Shown in pieces: positions 38,432 to 47,106 of a DNA stretch of 64,000 nt (its first letter is position 1; each line of letters starts with the position of its first letter). Source of the stretch: Pedobacter cryoconitis (lineage in GTDB: Bacteria > Bacteroidota > Bacteroidia > Sphingobacteriales > Sphingobacteriaceae); NCBI RefSeq assembly GCF_014200595.1, contig NZ_JACHCG010000001.1, forward strand, positions 496,001 through 560,000, written 5' to 3'. Position numbers and translations under genes: made by a program. The notes beneath the pieces are model-generated. The model did not search any database and was not told where the DNA came from. It was given only the letters and a program-made list of their open reading frames with translations.

Positions 38432-39781
38432 TTAAGGCAGTTTACTGAAATCAATCACCGGATGTGCAGTACCGGTAGCAGGTCTGTTGAAGAGCTGTTT
38501 CAGTGTATTCGCATCACTGAAAAATCCACCGTTTCTTAAAAAGAACTGGTTGCCATTTACGCCTCCTCCAACATCTTTTCTATACCCTCTGTTGGCAATA
38601 TCATCACCCGTAAATTTCATCGCCGTAATTTCTGTCCAGTTGCCATTCGTGTCCACTGCCCACTGGTTTCCATAGTTGGCTTTTCGTTCGATATTCCCCA
38701 TTTCCGGATTGAAATTCTCCAGGAAAGAATACAGACTTTTCAATCTGGTATTCGTTGCAGGACGTTCAAAACTTGCAATTAAGGTCCAGTTGCCGTCTAA
38801 AGGTTTGAAATAAGAAGTATAAACCGTCTTATTTGTTGCCGCATCAGGCTGTGCTCTTGTTAGGAAAGCATAGGTTTTTCCTGCTACCCATGGATAAATC
38901 AGGTAACTCTGGCCACCAGAACCTTCATTACCAAATTCACCGCTATGTACGTCTGTACCTTTTTTAAGCAGTTTAATCTTTTTGTCATCCGGTATGGTTG
39001 CAGGATCATCCGTCGGAAATGGGCTCCATAGTGAAAACAACACTCTGCGCTCTGTAGCCGAATTAACCTGGATACCGAAATAACCTTCTCCAAATCCGTT
39101 AGACATGAAATAAGAACCAATCGGATCTGAACCTACAGGCACATTGATTTCATTATAAAACCATTCTACATTATTTTTAATCGCATCAGGAATGGTATAG
39201 TTCACGTGTACCGAAGGCCCTCTGCGCCCCCAGTAAAAACGGGAATCAATGTTGTCTTTGACATAGGATACCGTATCGGTTACCGGTTTTCCGCTGATAA
39301 TCAGATCGGAAACATCACCAAAATAATCACCTGTTTTACTGATCCCCTGGATATCAAATTTGATATACCCTTTGGCAGTGATATTGAAATTTCCAACTGC
39401 GACTGTATCAAATGATGAACTTGATGCTGTTTTAGTAATCGACTGTGTACCCGTTGATACTTTAAACGTACTGTTCCCTGAAGGAACTTTCATTCTTAAA
39501 GCAACTGTAATGATACCCGGCTTTTCCGTTCTGAAGTAAACACTGGTTACTGCCCCGGAATTTGTCCAGTTAGCCAGACCATTGTTGTTGATCTCTTCGC
39601 TCGCAGTGGTTTTAACCCAGGCATTTCCGCCTAAAGCAATTGCAGTTTTTGGCCCGGTCGCTACAAAATCAGTAATCTCTTTGGGTGTTTTGGCATTGTC
39701 TTCCAGGTTGTTACTACTCTTTTTACAAGAGGTTCCTATCAAAAGAGTGAGGAATGATAAGGATAGAATAATTGTTTTCAT
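38432..39781 (-). CDS. DUF5077/DUF3472-domain lipoprotein (locus 2)
   Basis: A 449-residue lipoprotein starting at the ATG at 39779-39781, with signal MKTIILSLSFLTLLIGTSC (lipobox GTSC). The longer frame to 39814 would overlap the SusD gene. An N-terminal carbohydrate-binding-like DUF5077 domain (about 35-150) is followed by DUF3472 (about 170-400, with EGYFGIQVNSATERRVLFSLWSPF and KTYAFLTRAQPD). These two domains co-occur in Bacteroidota glycan loci; their activity is not established, and glycan binding at the cell surface is the likely role. It is the last gene of the SusC-SusD-DUF3472 operon. Confidence 0.85.
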   Translation of the reverse strand: MKTIILSLSFLTLLIGTSCKKSSNNLEDNAKTPKEITDFVATGPKTAIALGGNAWVKTTASEEINNNGLANWTNSGAVTSVYFRTEKPGIITVALRMKVPSGNSTFKVSTGTQSITKTASSSSFDTVAVGNFNITAKGYIKFDIQGISKTGDYFGDVSDLIISGKPVTDTVSYVKDNIDSRFYWGRRGPSVHVNYTIPDAIKNNVEWFYNEINVPVGSDPIGSYFMSNGFGEGYFGIQVNSATERRVLFSLWSPFPTDDPATIPDDKKIKLLKKGTDVHSGEFGNEGSGGQSYLIYPWVAGKTYAFLTRAQPDAATNKTVYTSYFKPLDGNWTLIASFERPATNTRLKSLYSFLENFNPEMGNIERKANYGNQWAVDTNGNWTEITAMKFTGDDIANRGYRKDVGGGVNGNQFFLRNGGFFSDANTLKQLFNRPATGTAHPVIDFSKLP

Positions 39782-39797
39782 AGGTTTTTGGTTTAGG

Positions 39798-41285
39798 TTA
39801 AGGATTTTGAACAAGATTTGGATTTAGTACAATATCATTCTCTGGAATAAAAAAGATCACACGTGGATCCGTATAAGGAATTTGCTGTGTGGTTTGTCCA
39901 GATGCAAGGTGAGTGCCTGGATAATCTCTGTTTAATGTTCTTTTATTTCTGAAAACATCAAACTTACGCTGAGACTCAAATGCGAATTCTAATCTTCTTT
40001 CGTCCAGTATCACATCCAATACATTAGTATAACCCATCATGTTACCTGAAGAGAATAAAGCATTTCCACTTAATCCCGCGCGGCTTCTGATTACATTCAC
40101 ATCAACCAGTGCATCGTTTGGCCTGCCCAACTGGAAAGCACATTCTGCCCTTGTTAAGTACATCTCTGCTAATCTCAAGACTACAGGGGAACTTAAAGTT
40201 TCATAACCCTCTTGAAATGAGTATTTATTAATGAAGTATTTTGGATAACCATTTCTTTTTTGAAGAACAGGATTTCCCTGTGCATCTTTCTTAACAGTTC
40301 CGTCAGCATTTTTTTCATATTGTGGAACGACAAACGAGTTACGTAAATCTTCAGGGAATTTATTGACTAACTCTCTGTAGGATTGTGAGGCATACATTTC
40401 ACCATAACCAATAGCTCCGCCCCAGTACATCGAACCAATCGCATCATCAAGGCGATCATCTTTAAGTACATGTCTTATCGCAAAAATCGTTTCGGGATTT
40501 CCCTCAGGGACACTTGTGAAATATTTTGAATATCCAGCAGATGGCAATAGCGAATAACGTCCGCTTTTAATTACCTGGTCTGCATAATCAAAAGCATTTT
40601 TATAATCTCCCATATAAAGATAAACTCTGCTCAATAATGCTATTGCTACTTCTTTAGATGCAAAATTATTGTTTTTTGTACTGTTCATTAGCTTGATCGA
40701 TTTTAGTAAATCGCTAATTACCAGTGCGTAAACGTCTTTTACTTTTGATCTGGCAGGTAATTCTTTTACATCTGTATTTGTTTTAAGCATCACGCCTAAA
40801 GATTCTCCGTTGTTATCCGTATAAGGCCGTCCAAAAAACTTAACCAGATCAAAGTGAATCATTGCTCTTAAAAAGTAGTTTTCTCCAAGCAGCTGATTTC
40901 TTACCGGATCTTCACTTTCTGCTACTTTCTCTATCACGACATTGGTACCAAAAATAGCCTGGTAACCTTTTCGCCAAAAGTTTTCTGCATTTCCCTGATT
41001 TTTTTGATGCTGATAATTATAAGCATAAAATAAAGGGTCAGTAGTGGTACCACTTAAGGAAACATTGTCACTTGCATATTCAGAAAATATGTGATAATTA
41101 CGTACATAATAAGGGTCTTTGATGTAATTATAAGTTCCGATAGTAGCGGATTGAAGCCCTTCCAGGGTACTTACTACGGTTTCATTAACGATACCACTAT
41201 AAGGAGGAAGCGTCAAGTCTTTTTTACAGGCTGTAGCAGACACGATAAGCGCCATAGCTACTATTGTTTTATAGCTGTTAGTCAT
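39798..41285 (-). CDS. SusD/RagB-type glycan-binding lipoprotein (locus 2)
   Basis: A 495-residue SusD-type surface lipoprotein with lipobox SATAC (Cys20 of MTNSYKTIVAMALIVSATAC). SusD features include NYFLRAMIHFDLVKFFGRPYTDN, LRLAEMYLTRAECAFQLGRPNDAL and the C-terminal ILDERRLEFAFESQRKFDVFRNKRT. It follows its SusC partner by 21 bases on the minus strand and precedes the DUF3472 gene. Confidence 0.94.
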   Translation of the reverse strand: MTNSYKTIVAMALIVSATACKKDLTLPPYSGIVNETVVSTLEGLQSATIGTYNYIKDPYYVRNYHIFSEYASDNVSLSGTTTDPLFYAYNYQHQKNQGNAENFWRKGYQAIFGTNVVIEKVAESEDPVRNQLLGENYFLRAMIHFDLVKFFGRPYTDNNGESLGVMLKTNTDVKELPARSKVKDVYALVISDLLKSIKLMNSTKNNNFASKEVAIALLSRVYLYMGDYKNAFDYADQVIKSGRYSLLPSAGYSKYFTSVPEGNPETIFAIRHVLKDDRLDDAIGSMYWGGAIGYGEMYASQSYRELVNKFPEDLRNSFVVPQYEKNADGTVKKDAQGNPVLQKRNGYPKYFINKYSFQEGYETLSSPVVLRLAEMYLTRAECAFQLGRPNDALVDVNVIRSRAGLSGNALFSSGNMMGYTNVLDVILDERRLEFAFESQRKFDVFRNKRTLNRDYPGTHLASGQTTQQIPYTDPRVIFFIPENDIVLNPNLVQNP

Positions 41286-41306
41286 TTTTGTAATCTTTAA
41301 TTATAC

Positions 41307-44300
41307 TTAAAAACCTATGTTAACACCGAATAATATTTTTTTACTAATCGGGTATTTGGTACCGCTCACCCCACTTGTATTTGGTGTAGAGAAAATAGTA
41401 GATGGGTCTAAATCGGCAACTTCCGGATCCATGCCCGAGAACCTGGTTAAAGTAATCAGGTTATCTGCACTTACATAAACTCTCAGATTTGAAATTTTAA
41501 GTCTTTTGGTGATGGCATCAGAGAAACTATACCCAAGGGTAATATTCCTTAATCTCAAATAAGAACCATCTTCTAAATATCTTGAAGAAGGTTTATTAGA
41601 TAATTTATTCCCATTCACTACAGCTTTTGGATGCGTAGCCATATCTCCGGGATTTTCCCATCTGTTCCAGCCATCCTTTAAGATCATACTGTTGTATTGA
41701 GGATATGCACCATCCGCATCGAATACTTCCCGGTCGGCATTATAAATCTTACTACCATAAACAAAATTGAAGAATGTATTTAAGCTGAAATTCTTATAGG
41801 TAAACTCATTTCCCATACCGCCAGTAAATTTTGGTGAAGAAGTACCTACATATCTTCTTTCTGCGGCATTGTAATTGTTAGTGGTCGTTGTGGTACCATC
41901 AGCTTTGGTCATATACCATAATGGATCTCCATTAGCAGGGTCTACACCTGCCCATTCTCTGGTATACCAGGAATTCATATCACGGCCTACTGTAATATTC
42001 TGATTAGCAAATCTGGCTATAGGCTGATCCAGGTATAGGTTAGTAACCCTGTTTTTGTTGAAACCAATATTGAAGCTCGTATTCCATTTAAAAGCACCAG
42101 TAAAGTTTTTGGTACTTAATTCAATATCAATTCCTTTATTTTTTACGGAACCTATATTTTGCAAATAACTATAAAAACCAGAGGCAGCAGAAAGTGGTAC
42201 AGCAATGATCAGATCCTTATTGGTTCGCTGATATACATCAATGTTTAGTTCAATTCTGTTCCAGAAACCTATATTAATCCCCGCATTGATTGTGGTAGGT
42301 GTCTCCCAGGTTAAATCAGGATTGGCGATTGCTGAAGGATAGCCACCCGGAATATTTGCATATTGAACATCAAAACTATATAAAGGCAATGAACTATAAT
42401 CTCCCGTTGGGGTATTACCGGTAACTCCATAACTACCTCGTAATTTCAGGTTCGTAATTACACTGGATTTGAAAAACTTCTCGTTGGAAATCAACCATCC
42501 ACCCGCAAGAGAATAGAATAAACCAAACTTGTGATTTGCGCCGAACTTAGAAGAACCATCATTCCGCATAGAAACAGTTCCGAAATATCGGTTATCATAA
42601 TTGTAGTCACCCATGAAAAGCTCCGAAATAAAACGGCTTTTTGATTTTCCACCTTTTAATAGATAGGCTGTAGCAGTTGAATTTAATATTTCCAGACCGG
42701 GTTGGATACCATAACCAGTTCCGTCAATATTATCAACATAATTTTGCTGATACTCAAAACCAGCTATTCCAGATAAGTTGTGTTTTCCAAAACTATGCGC
42801 TGCATTAAATAAATTAGAAGTAAGCACGCTGTTCGAATAATTATATAAATTTCTAAGCTCTCCTGAATTAGCTTTTCCAGTAGGAGTCCGGGCATCATTC
42901 AGAATTTCCCTTCTGGTATTCGTTGTCGTATATCTATTTGACGTAGCGAAATTTAACCAATCGGTAATCTTATATTCTAGTTTTAAATCTCCCGCTAAAG
43001 TCTGACCTCTTTCATTGTCAACATTATAATCGTTCAGGTACACGAAATTGGTTTTATCCCTTCCATACCATTGACTTTCATTATCAATATATCTTGGACT
43101 TCCATCAGCATTGTAAGGGCTATCCCATGGCAGATTGGTATAGGCCTGATAAAGTGCTCCGGTACGGTCATCTGTCTTTTTACTAAAACCTGCGTTAACT
43201 CTGGTTGTAATTTTAAAGCGGTCATTAATCTTATGATCCAGATTAACCCTGAAATTGATATTGTTATAGCCTGTGTTTACGAGTGTACCTTTTTCATCGT
43301 AATAATCAGCACCTACATAAAAGTGAGTCTTTTCATCACCACCAGAAATATTGATATTCTGACTGTTTGTATAAGCCTGTTTAAAAGCCTCTTTTCTCCA
43401 GTCTGTATTTTCGGGAGTTGAAGGCAGGAAGCCAGACAGATATTCTGCATTAGTTAAAGGAAGCGATTTTAAAGTCAGATAAGCATCAATCTGTTGTGGC
43501 GTAGGGTTAGGCGTAGTCGCCTGAAGTTGTTTGATGAAGCTGCCTCTTTTTGAATTGTAATCATTCGTATACAAATAGGTACTGTAATCCAGCAATTGCT
43601 GGCCATTCATCAATTGAAAATTACCCTGAGAGGCATTATTAATACCATAAGATCCGCTGTAATTTACACTGGTCTTACCACTTTTACCTTGTTTGGTTGT
43701 GATTACAATTACACCATTAGCAGCGCGCGAACCGTAAAGACCAGTTGCACCAGCATCCTTTAATACCGTAATCGATTCGATATCCCTTGGATTGGCCGTA
43801 CCACCAATTACACCATCAACAACAGTAAGCGGCTCCATATTTGCACTAAAAGTACCTGTACCTCTGATGCGTATACTCGGCGTTGTTCCTGGTTGTCCGG
43901 AAGAAGAGGAAACCGCTACGCCTGCTGCTTTTCCCTGTAATAAAGAAGAAGCACTATTACTGGTTACATCTAAAAGCTGTTTAGCGGATACTGTGGAAAC
44001 AGAACTCACAATTTGTGACTTGCTTTTTGTGGTATAACCTACCACTACGACCTCGTCCATCTGCTTTGCATCCGGTTTAAGGCTTACATTGATGACACTT
44101 TTTCCAGCTACGGTAACTTCCTGTTGTATATAGCCGATATAAGTGAATTCTAAAGTTACACCGGCAGCAGCTTTTAACGCAAATTGACCGTTACCATCGG
44201 TAATCGTCCCATTTGTCGTCTTTTTGACTTTTACGGAAACACCAGGCATTGGAAGGCCTTGTTCATCCGTAACTTTTCCGGTAACCGGCGTTTGAGCGAA

Positions 44301-44438
44301 GGCAATAGCTGAGCATAAAGTAAGTGCTAAAATGGTAATCGCTTTAGTTAATTGATTTAGCGTAAACTGCTTAAGTTTCGCTGACGGTAGGAAAACCCGG
44401 TTTAAACCCGGATTAATCGGTTTGTAGAGTTTTGTCAT
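41307..44438 (-). CDS. SusC/RagA-type TonB-linked outer-membrane protein, no STN domain (locus 2)
   Basis: A 1043-residue SusC-type transporter. After the signal region (ending IAFAQ, about 49) comes the CarboxypepD_reg domain (TPVTGKVTDEQGLPMPGVSVKVKKTTNG), then the plug (VSTVSAKQLLDVTSNSASSLLQGKAAGV ... GLYGSRAANGVIVITTKQ) and barrel, ending ILFGVNIGF. There is no STN domain, which matches the absence of an ECF/FecR pair here and the presence of a LacI-type operator 129 bases upstream (44567). This is the transport gene of the GalNAc-type locus. Confidence 0.94.
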   Translation of the reverse strand: MTKLYKPINPGLNRVFLPSAKLKQFTLNQLTKAITILALTLCSAIAFAQTPVTGKVTDEQGLPMPGVSVKVKKTTNGTITDGNGQFALKAAAGVTLEFTYIGYIQQEVTVAGKSVINVSLKPDAKQMDEVVVVGYTTKSKSQIVSSVSTVSAKQLLDVTSNSASSLLQGKAAGVAVSSSSGQPGTTPSIRIRGTGTFSANMEPLTVVDGVIGGTANPRDIESITVLKDAGATGLYGSRAANGVIVITTKQGKSGKTSVNYSGSYGINNASQGNFQLMNGQQLLDYSTYLYTNDYNSKRGSFIKQLQATTPNPTPQQIDAYLTLKSLPLTNAEYLSGFLPSTPENTDWRKEAFKQAYTNSQNINISGGDEKTHFYVGADYYDEKGTLVNTGYNNINFRVNLDHKINDRFKITTRVNAGFSKKTDDRTGALYQAYTNLPWDSPYNADGSPRYIDNESQWYGRDKTNFVYLNDYNVDNERGQTLAGDLKLEYKITDWLNFATSNRYTTTNTRREILNDARTPTGKANSGELRNLYNYSNSVLTSNLFNAAHSFGKHNLSGIAGFEYQQNYVDNIDGTGYGIQPGLEILNSTATAYLLKGGKSKSRFISELFMGDYNYDNRYFGTVSMRNDGSSKFGANHKFGLFYSLAGGWLISNEKFFKSSVITNLKLRGSYGVTGNTPTGDYSSLPLYSFDVQYANIPGGYPSAIANPDLTWETPTTINAGINIGFWNRIELNIDVYQRTNKDLIIAVPLSAASGFYSYLQNIGSVKNKGIDIELSTKNFTGAFKWNTSFNIGFNKNRVTNLYLDQPIARFANQNITVGRDMNSWYTREWAGVDPANGDPLWYMTKADGTTTTTNNYNAAERRYVGTSSPKFTGGMGNEFTYKNFSLNTFFNFVYGSKIYNADREVFDADGAYPQYNSMILKDGWNRWENPGDMATHPKAVVNGNKLSNKPSSRYLEDGSYLRLRNITLGYSFSDAITKRLKISNLRVYVSADNLITLTRFSGMDPEVADLDPSTIFSTPNTSGVSGTKYPISKKILFGVNIGF

Positions 44439-44566
44439 GCAAGATGAAGGTTAAGACTTGGTTAGTAATCCTTTGAAAAGATAATTCCGATAGCTTTTTC
44501 AGAAGGAATGATTGAAGGTATAAAGCAATCAGGGTGTGTGTCGAATTTGAAAGAACCTAAATCCAC

Positions 44567-44578
44567 GCAAACGTTTGA
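44567..44578. promoter_or_regulatory. LacI-type operator GCAAACGTTTGA upstream of SusC
   Basis: Shares eleven of twelve bases with the perfect palindrome and lies 129 bases before the SusC start. Confidence 0.7.
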
Positions 44579-44782
44579 TACGTTTCGTTGATACGTCTGG
44601 TAGGCAAAAACAAAAAAAACGGGAAAACCTGCTGTATTTTTACCTGATTTGTGCCATAGAGATGCAATTCTGAGAAAAAAATATTTTTTTGAGCCTGAAG
44701 TCTGATTTTTAGCCCGGGTTTTCTTATAAAACGATTTTTGCAAAATGTAAAGCAGGTACACAAACCTCCTGTTTGTATTAAG

Positions 44783-44794
44783 GCAAACGTTTGC
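44783..44794. promoter_or_regulatory. LacI-type operator GCAAACGTTTGC (perfect) upstream of the GH109 operon
   Basis: A perfect 12-bp palindrome 102 bases before the plus-strand gene at 44896. It matches the classic LacI/GalR consensus. Confidence 0.75.
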
Positions 44795-44895
44795 GTGATA
44801 ATTATGAGCTGCCGCTTCATACCTTGGTAGGAAAATTTATACCTTGTAATCCTAAACAAACGGGTTTAACGCCAGAATAAACCAGCTAACCAAAA

Positions 44896-45477
44896 ATGGA
44901 CAGGAGAGAAATCTTTAATATTCTTTTTAAAGGAGGGGCCGTAAATGAGCCCATTGTTTCAGCACCAGATCCGGTGCTGGAAACGCCTGCGCATTTAAAA
45001 ACTGAACAAGCTATACCAGTTTGGAAGCAGTGGACAGAATTACCTGTGTCTGGCAATTTTAAACTGGAGTTTTCTACAGCTTATGCTTTTACGATTACCC
45101 TGGACTTAAATTATCCTGCGAAAGCAGTAAATCCTGAACAGATTTTAAGTTTGGGTATTCAGCAAGGTCAGGCAGCTAATATTCAAACAGGAATTAATAA
45201 GCATGGCTATCTTTTTATGAATAACCTGGCTGATTCCAGGCTGATTCCTATGGATAAACTATTGACCGGTGTGCAGCTGGTTTTGACCATGAACCCTCTT
45301 GGACATGGAATGAGCTTCGCCAAGTTGAAAATCATGGACAGCGCCGGGCTTACGCTTGCTACTTTAAAATCAATGCAATATACCACTACAGACTGGGCAG
45401 GAGAGATGACTTTATCTGCTGCTTCTTTTAATTTGCTGCGTATCGAAGGACTGAACGAAGCAGAGCCCGGACAATAA
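44896..45477 (+). CDS. Hypothetical protein in the GH109 operon
   Basis: 193 residues; I do not recognise a family. It opens MDRREIFNILFKGGA, resembling the first residues of Tat-exported Bacteroidota glycan proteins (MNRREF...), but no hydrophobic core follows. It then has a beta-rich region (GNFKLEFSTAYAFTITLDLNYPAKA, HGYLFMNNLADSRLIPMDKLLTGVQLVLTMNPLG). It is the first gene after the perfect LacI-type operator and lies 57 bases before the GH109 gene, so it belongs to the GalNAc regulon. Its function is unknown; it may be cytoplasmic or a carbohydrate-handling accessory. Confidence 0.7.
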   Translation: MDRREIFNILFKGGAVNEPIVSAPDPVLETPAHLKTEQAIPVWKQWTELPVSGNFKLEFSTAYAFTITLDLNYPAKAVNPEQILSLGIQQGQAANIQTGINKHGYLFMNNLADSRLIPMDKLLTGVQLVLTMNPLGHGMSFAKLKIMDSAGLTLATLKSMQYTTTDWAGEMTLSAASFNLLRIEGLNEAEPGQ

Positions 45478-45534
45478 GATCAGACACAATCGAAATAATA
45501 ATATAGCTAACCAATTATCTGAACTAAAAAAATT

Positions 45535-46887
45535 ATGAACAGACGAGAATTTGTAACCTCAACAACGCTTACTGCTGCTGCACTAACGATCCTGCCGGAA
45601 AAATCACTTTTTGCCAATTATGCAGGAGAGAAAGTTAAAATTGCAATGATGGGCGTCGGTCTGCGCGGGCAAAATCACCTTGCTTTACTTTTAAAAAGGG
45701 AAGACGTTGAAGTAGTTGCTATCTGTGATGTGGATTCAAGAATGCTGGACATGGCCAAAGCGATGATTACCAAAAGCGGAAAGCCAATGCCTAAGATCTT
45801 CACCGGTGATAACAATGCCTGGAAAAAAATGCTTCAGCTAAAGGATTTGAAAAGCGTGTTAATTGCTACCCCATGGGAGTGGCATAAACCAATGATTATC
45901 GGATCTCTTGAAGCGGGTATAAAATATGTAGCGACCGAAGTGATCCTGGGGATTACCCTGCAAGATCACTGGGACGTTGTGCATGCTGCCGAAAAACATG
46001 AGGCACATGTAATGATGCTGGAAAATGTTTGTTACAGAAGAGACGTACTTGCGGTTTTAAACATGGTCAGACAAGGTGTTTTTGGAGAAATCCTTCACTT
46101 GCAAGGTGGTTATCAGCATGATTTGAGAGAGGTGAAATTTAATGACGGGATTAAACCTTATGGCGGTGGCGTAGAGTTTAATGAAAAGGGCTTCTCAGAA
46201 GCCAGGTGGAGAACAAATCACTCTGTACATCGCAATGGCGAGTTATATCCAACACATGGTATCGGCCCGGTTGCACAGTGTATCAATATCAACAGAGGAA
46301 ATAAATTCCTTAAATTAAACTCCTTTGCTACGAAATCCAGAGGTCTGCATAAATATGTAGTGGACAAGGGCGGAGAGAGCCACCCGAATGCAAAAGTCAA
46401 TTTCAGACTGGGTGATATTGTCACAACCACAATTGACTGTGCAAATGGAGAGACGATCATTCTTCAGCACGACACGAATTCTCCAAGACCATATTCTTTA
46501 GGTTTCCGCGTACAGGGAACCAATGGCTTATGGATGGACATTAACGAAAGTGTATATGTAGAAGGTGTAAGCAAGCCACATCAGTGGGACAGTGCAAAAG
46601 AGTGGTTAGAGAAATATGATCACCCACTTTGGAAAAAATACGGTGATGATGCAAAAGGAGCAGGTCATGGTGGAATGGATTTCTTTGTTTTACATGCCTT
46701 TATTGAATCTGTGAAACGTGGAATACCTACACCACTGGATGTTTATGATGCAGCAGCATGGAGTGCAATTACGCCTTTAAGTGAGCAGTCTATAGAACTA
46801 GGTAATGAAACTATCGATTTCCCTGATTTTACCGGAGGGCAATGGATGACAAGAAAACCAGTTTTCGCTTTAAATGACGATTACTAA
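45535..46887 (+). CDS. GH109 alpha-N-acetylgalactosaminidase-like protein (Gfo/Idh/MocA fold), Tat signal
   Basis: A 450-residue protein of the Gfo/Idh/MocA fold matching glycoside hydrolase family 109, which cleaves alpha-linked GalNAc by an NAD-dependent mechanism. The twin-arginine signal is MNRREFVTSTTLTAAALTIL. The NAD motif is GVGLRG at 40-45. The active-site segment LYPTHGIGP contains Tyr238 and His241, with the same three-residue spacing as the Tyr/His pair of the characterised Elizabethkingia enzyme. Length matches that family (~444). It would release GalNAc for the kinase encoded at 36141. Without biochemical data an ordinary sugar dehydrogenase cannot be fully excluded. Confidence 0.88.
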   Translation: MNRREFVTSTTLTAAALTILPEKSLFANYAGEKVKIAMMGVGLRGQNHLALLLKREDVEVVAICDVDSRMLDMAKAMITKSGKPMPKIFTGDNNAWKKMLQLKDLKSVLIATPWEWHKPMIIGSLEAGIKYVATEVILGITLQDHWDVVHAAEKHEAHVMMLENVCYRRDVLAVLNMVRQGVFGEILHLQGGYQHDLREVKFNDGIKPYGGGVEFNEKGFSEARWRTNHSVHRNGELYPTHGIGPVAQCININRGNKFLKLNSFATKSRGLHKYVVDKGGESHPNAKVNFRLGDIVTTTIDCANGETIILQHDTNSPRPYSLGFRVQGTNGLWMDINESVYVEGVSKPHQWDSAKEWLEKYDHPLWKKYGDDAKGAGHGGMDFFVLHAFIESVKRGIPTPLDVYDAAAWSAITPLSEQSIELGNETIDFPDFTGGQWMTRKPVFALNDDY

Positions 46888-46917
46888 ATAAGATTACACA
46901 CCCAATTGACCAATAAT

Positions 46918-46951
46918 AGACCGGCCACCCTTTGTGTGGCCGGTCTTGTTT
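46918..46951 (+). terminator. Terminator of the GH109 operon
   Basis: AGACCGGCCAC (46918-46928) pairs perfectly with GTGGCCGGTCT (46936-46946), followed by TGTTT. Confidence 0.85.
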
Positions 46952-46963
46952 AGCACTGATTAA

Positions 46964-46994
46964 TTTGTAATTGTTCAGGACATTCCTATATTTG
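46964..46994 (+). promoter_or_regulatory. Promoter of the fluoride riboswitch-CLC transcript
   Basis: TTTG (46964-46967), exactly 19 bases, then TATATTTG (46987-46994): a perfect Bacteroidota promoter. The expected transcription start is at about 47000, exactly where the riboswitch begins. Confidence 0.85.
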
Positions 46995-47000
46995 TTTACA

Positions 47001-47051
47001 CGGAAATGGTGTCTTCCGACTTAACCGCCCTAAAAAGCTGATGGCGCCTGC
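47001..47051 (+). ncRNA. Fluoride riboswitch (crcB motif)
   Basis: The 51-base segment matches the crcB/fluoride riboswitch. P1 is CGGAA (47001-47005) with TTCCG (47014-47018). The conserved AACCGCC is at 47023-47029, and GCTGATGGCGCC at 47037-47048. The loop GGTGTC (47008-47013) can form the essential pseudoknot with GGCGCC (47043-47048) using two G-U pairs. P3 is unusually short and imperfect (GC/GC). It lies between a perfect promoter and a CLC-type gene, the expected context. A small hairpin ATGAAC/GTTCAT (47064-47081) follows, but the switching mechanism is unclear. Confidence 0.85.
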
Positions 47052-47106
47052 AAAATTAAGTTGATGAACAATCCCGTTCATTGGCATAAACGATTTGTAG
47101 GTATAT

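Larger units (their letters stand above)
44439..44895. other. Divergent control region of glycan locus 2
   Basis: A 457-base gap between the minus-strand SusC gene and the plus-strand GH109 operon. It contains two LacI-type palindromes, one nearer each gene. No short gene is supported. Confidence 0.6.

Noticed and set aside
44462..44859. Two overlapping minus-strand reading frames of ~100 codons upstream of SusC
   Set aside because: They overlap each other and the LacI-type operators, and their composition is not protein-like; treated as the control region.
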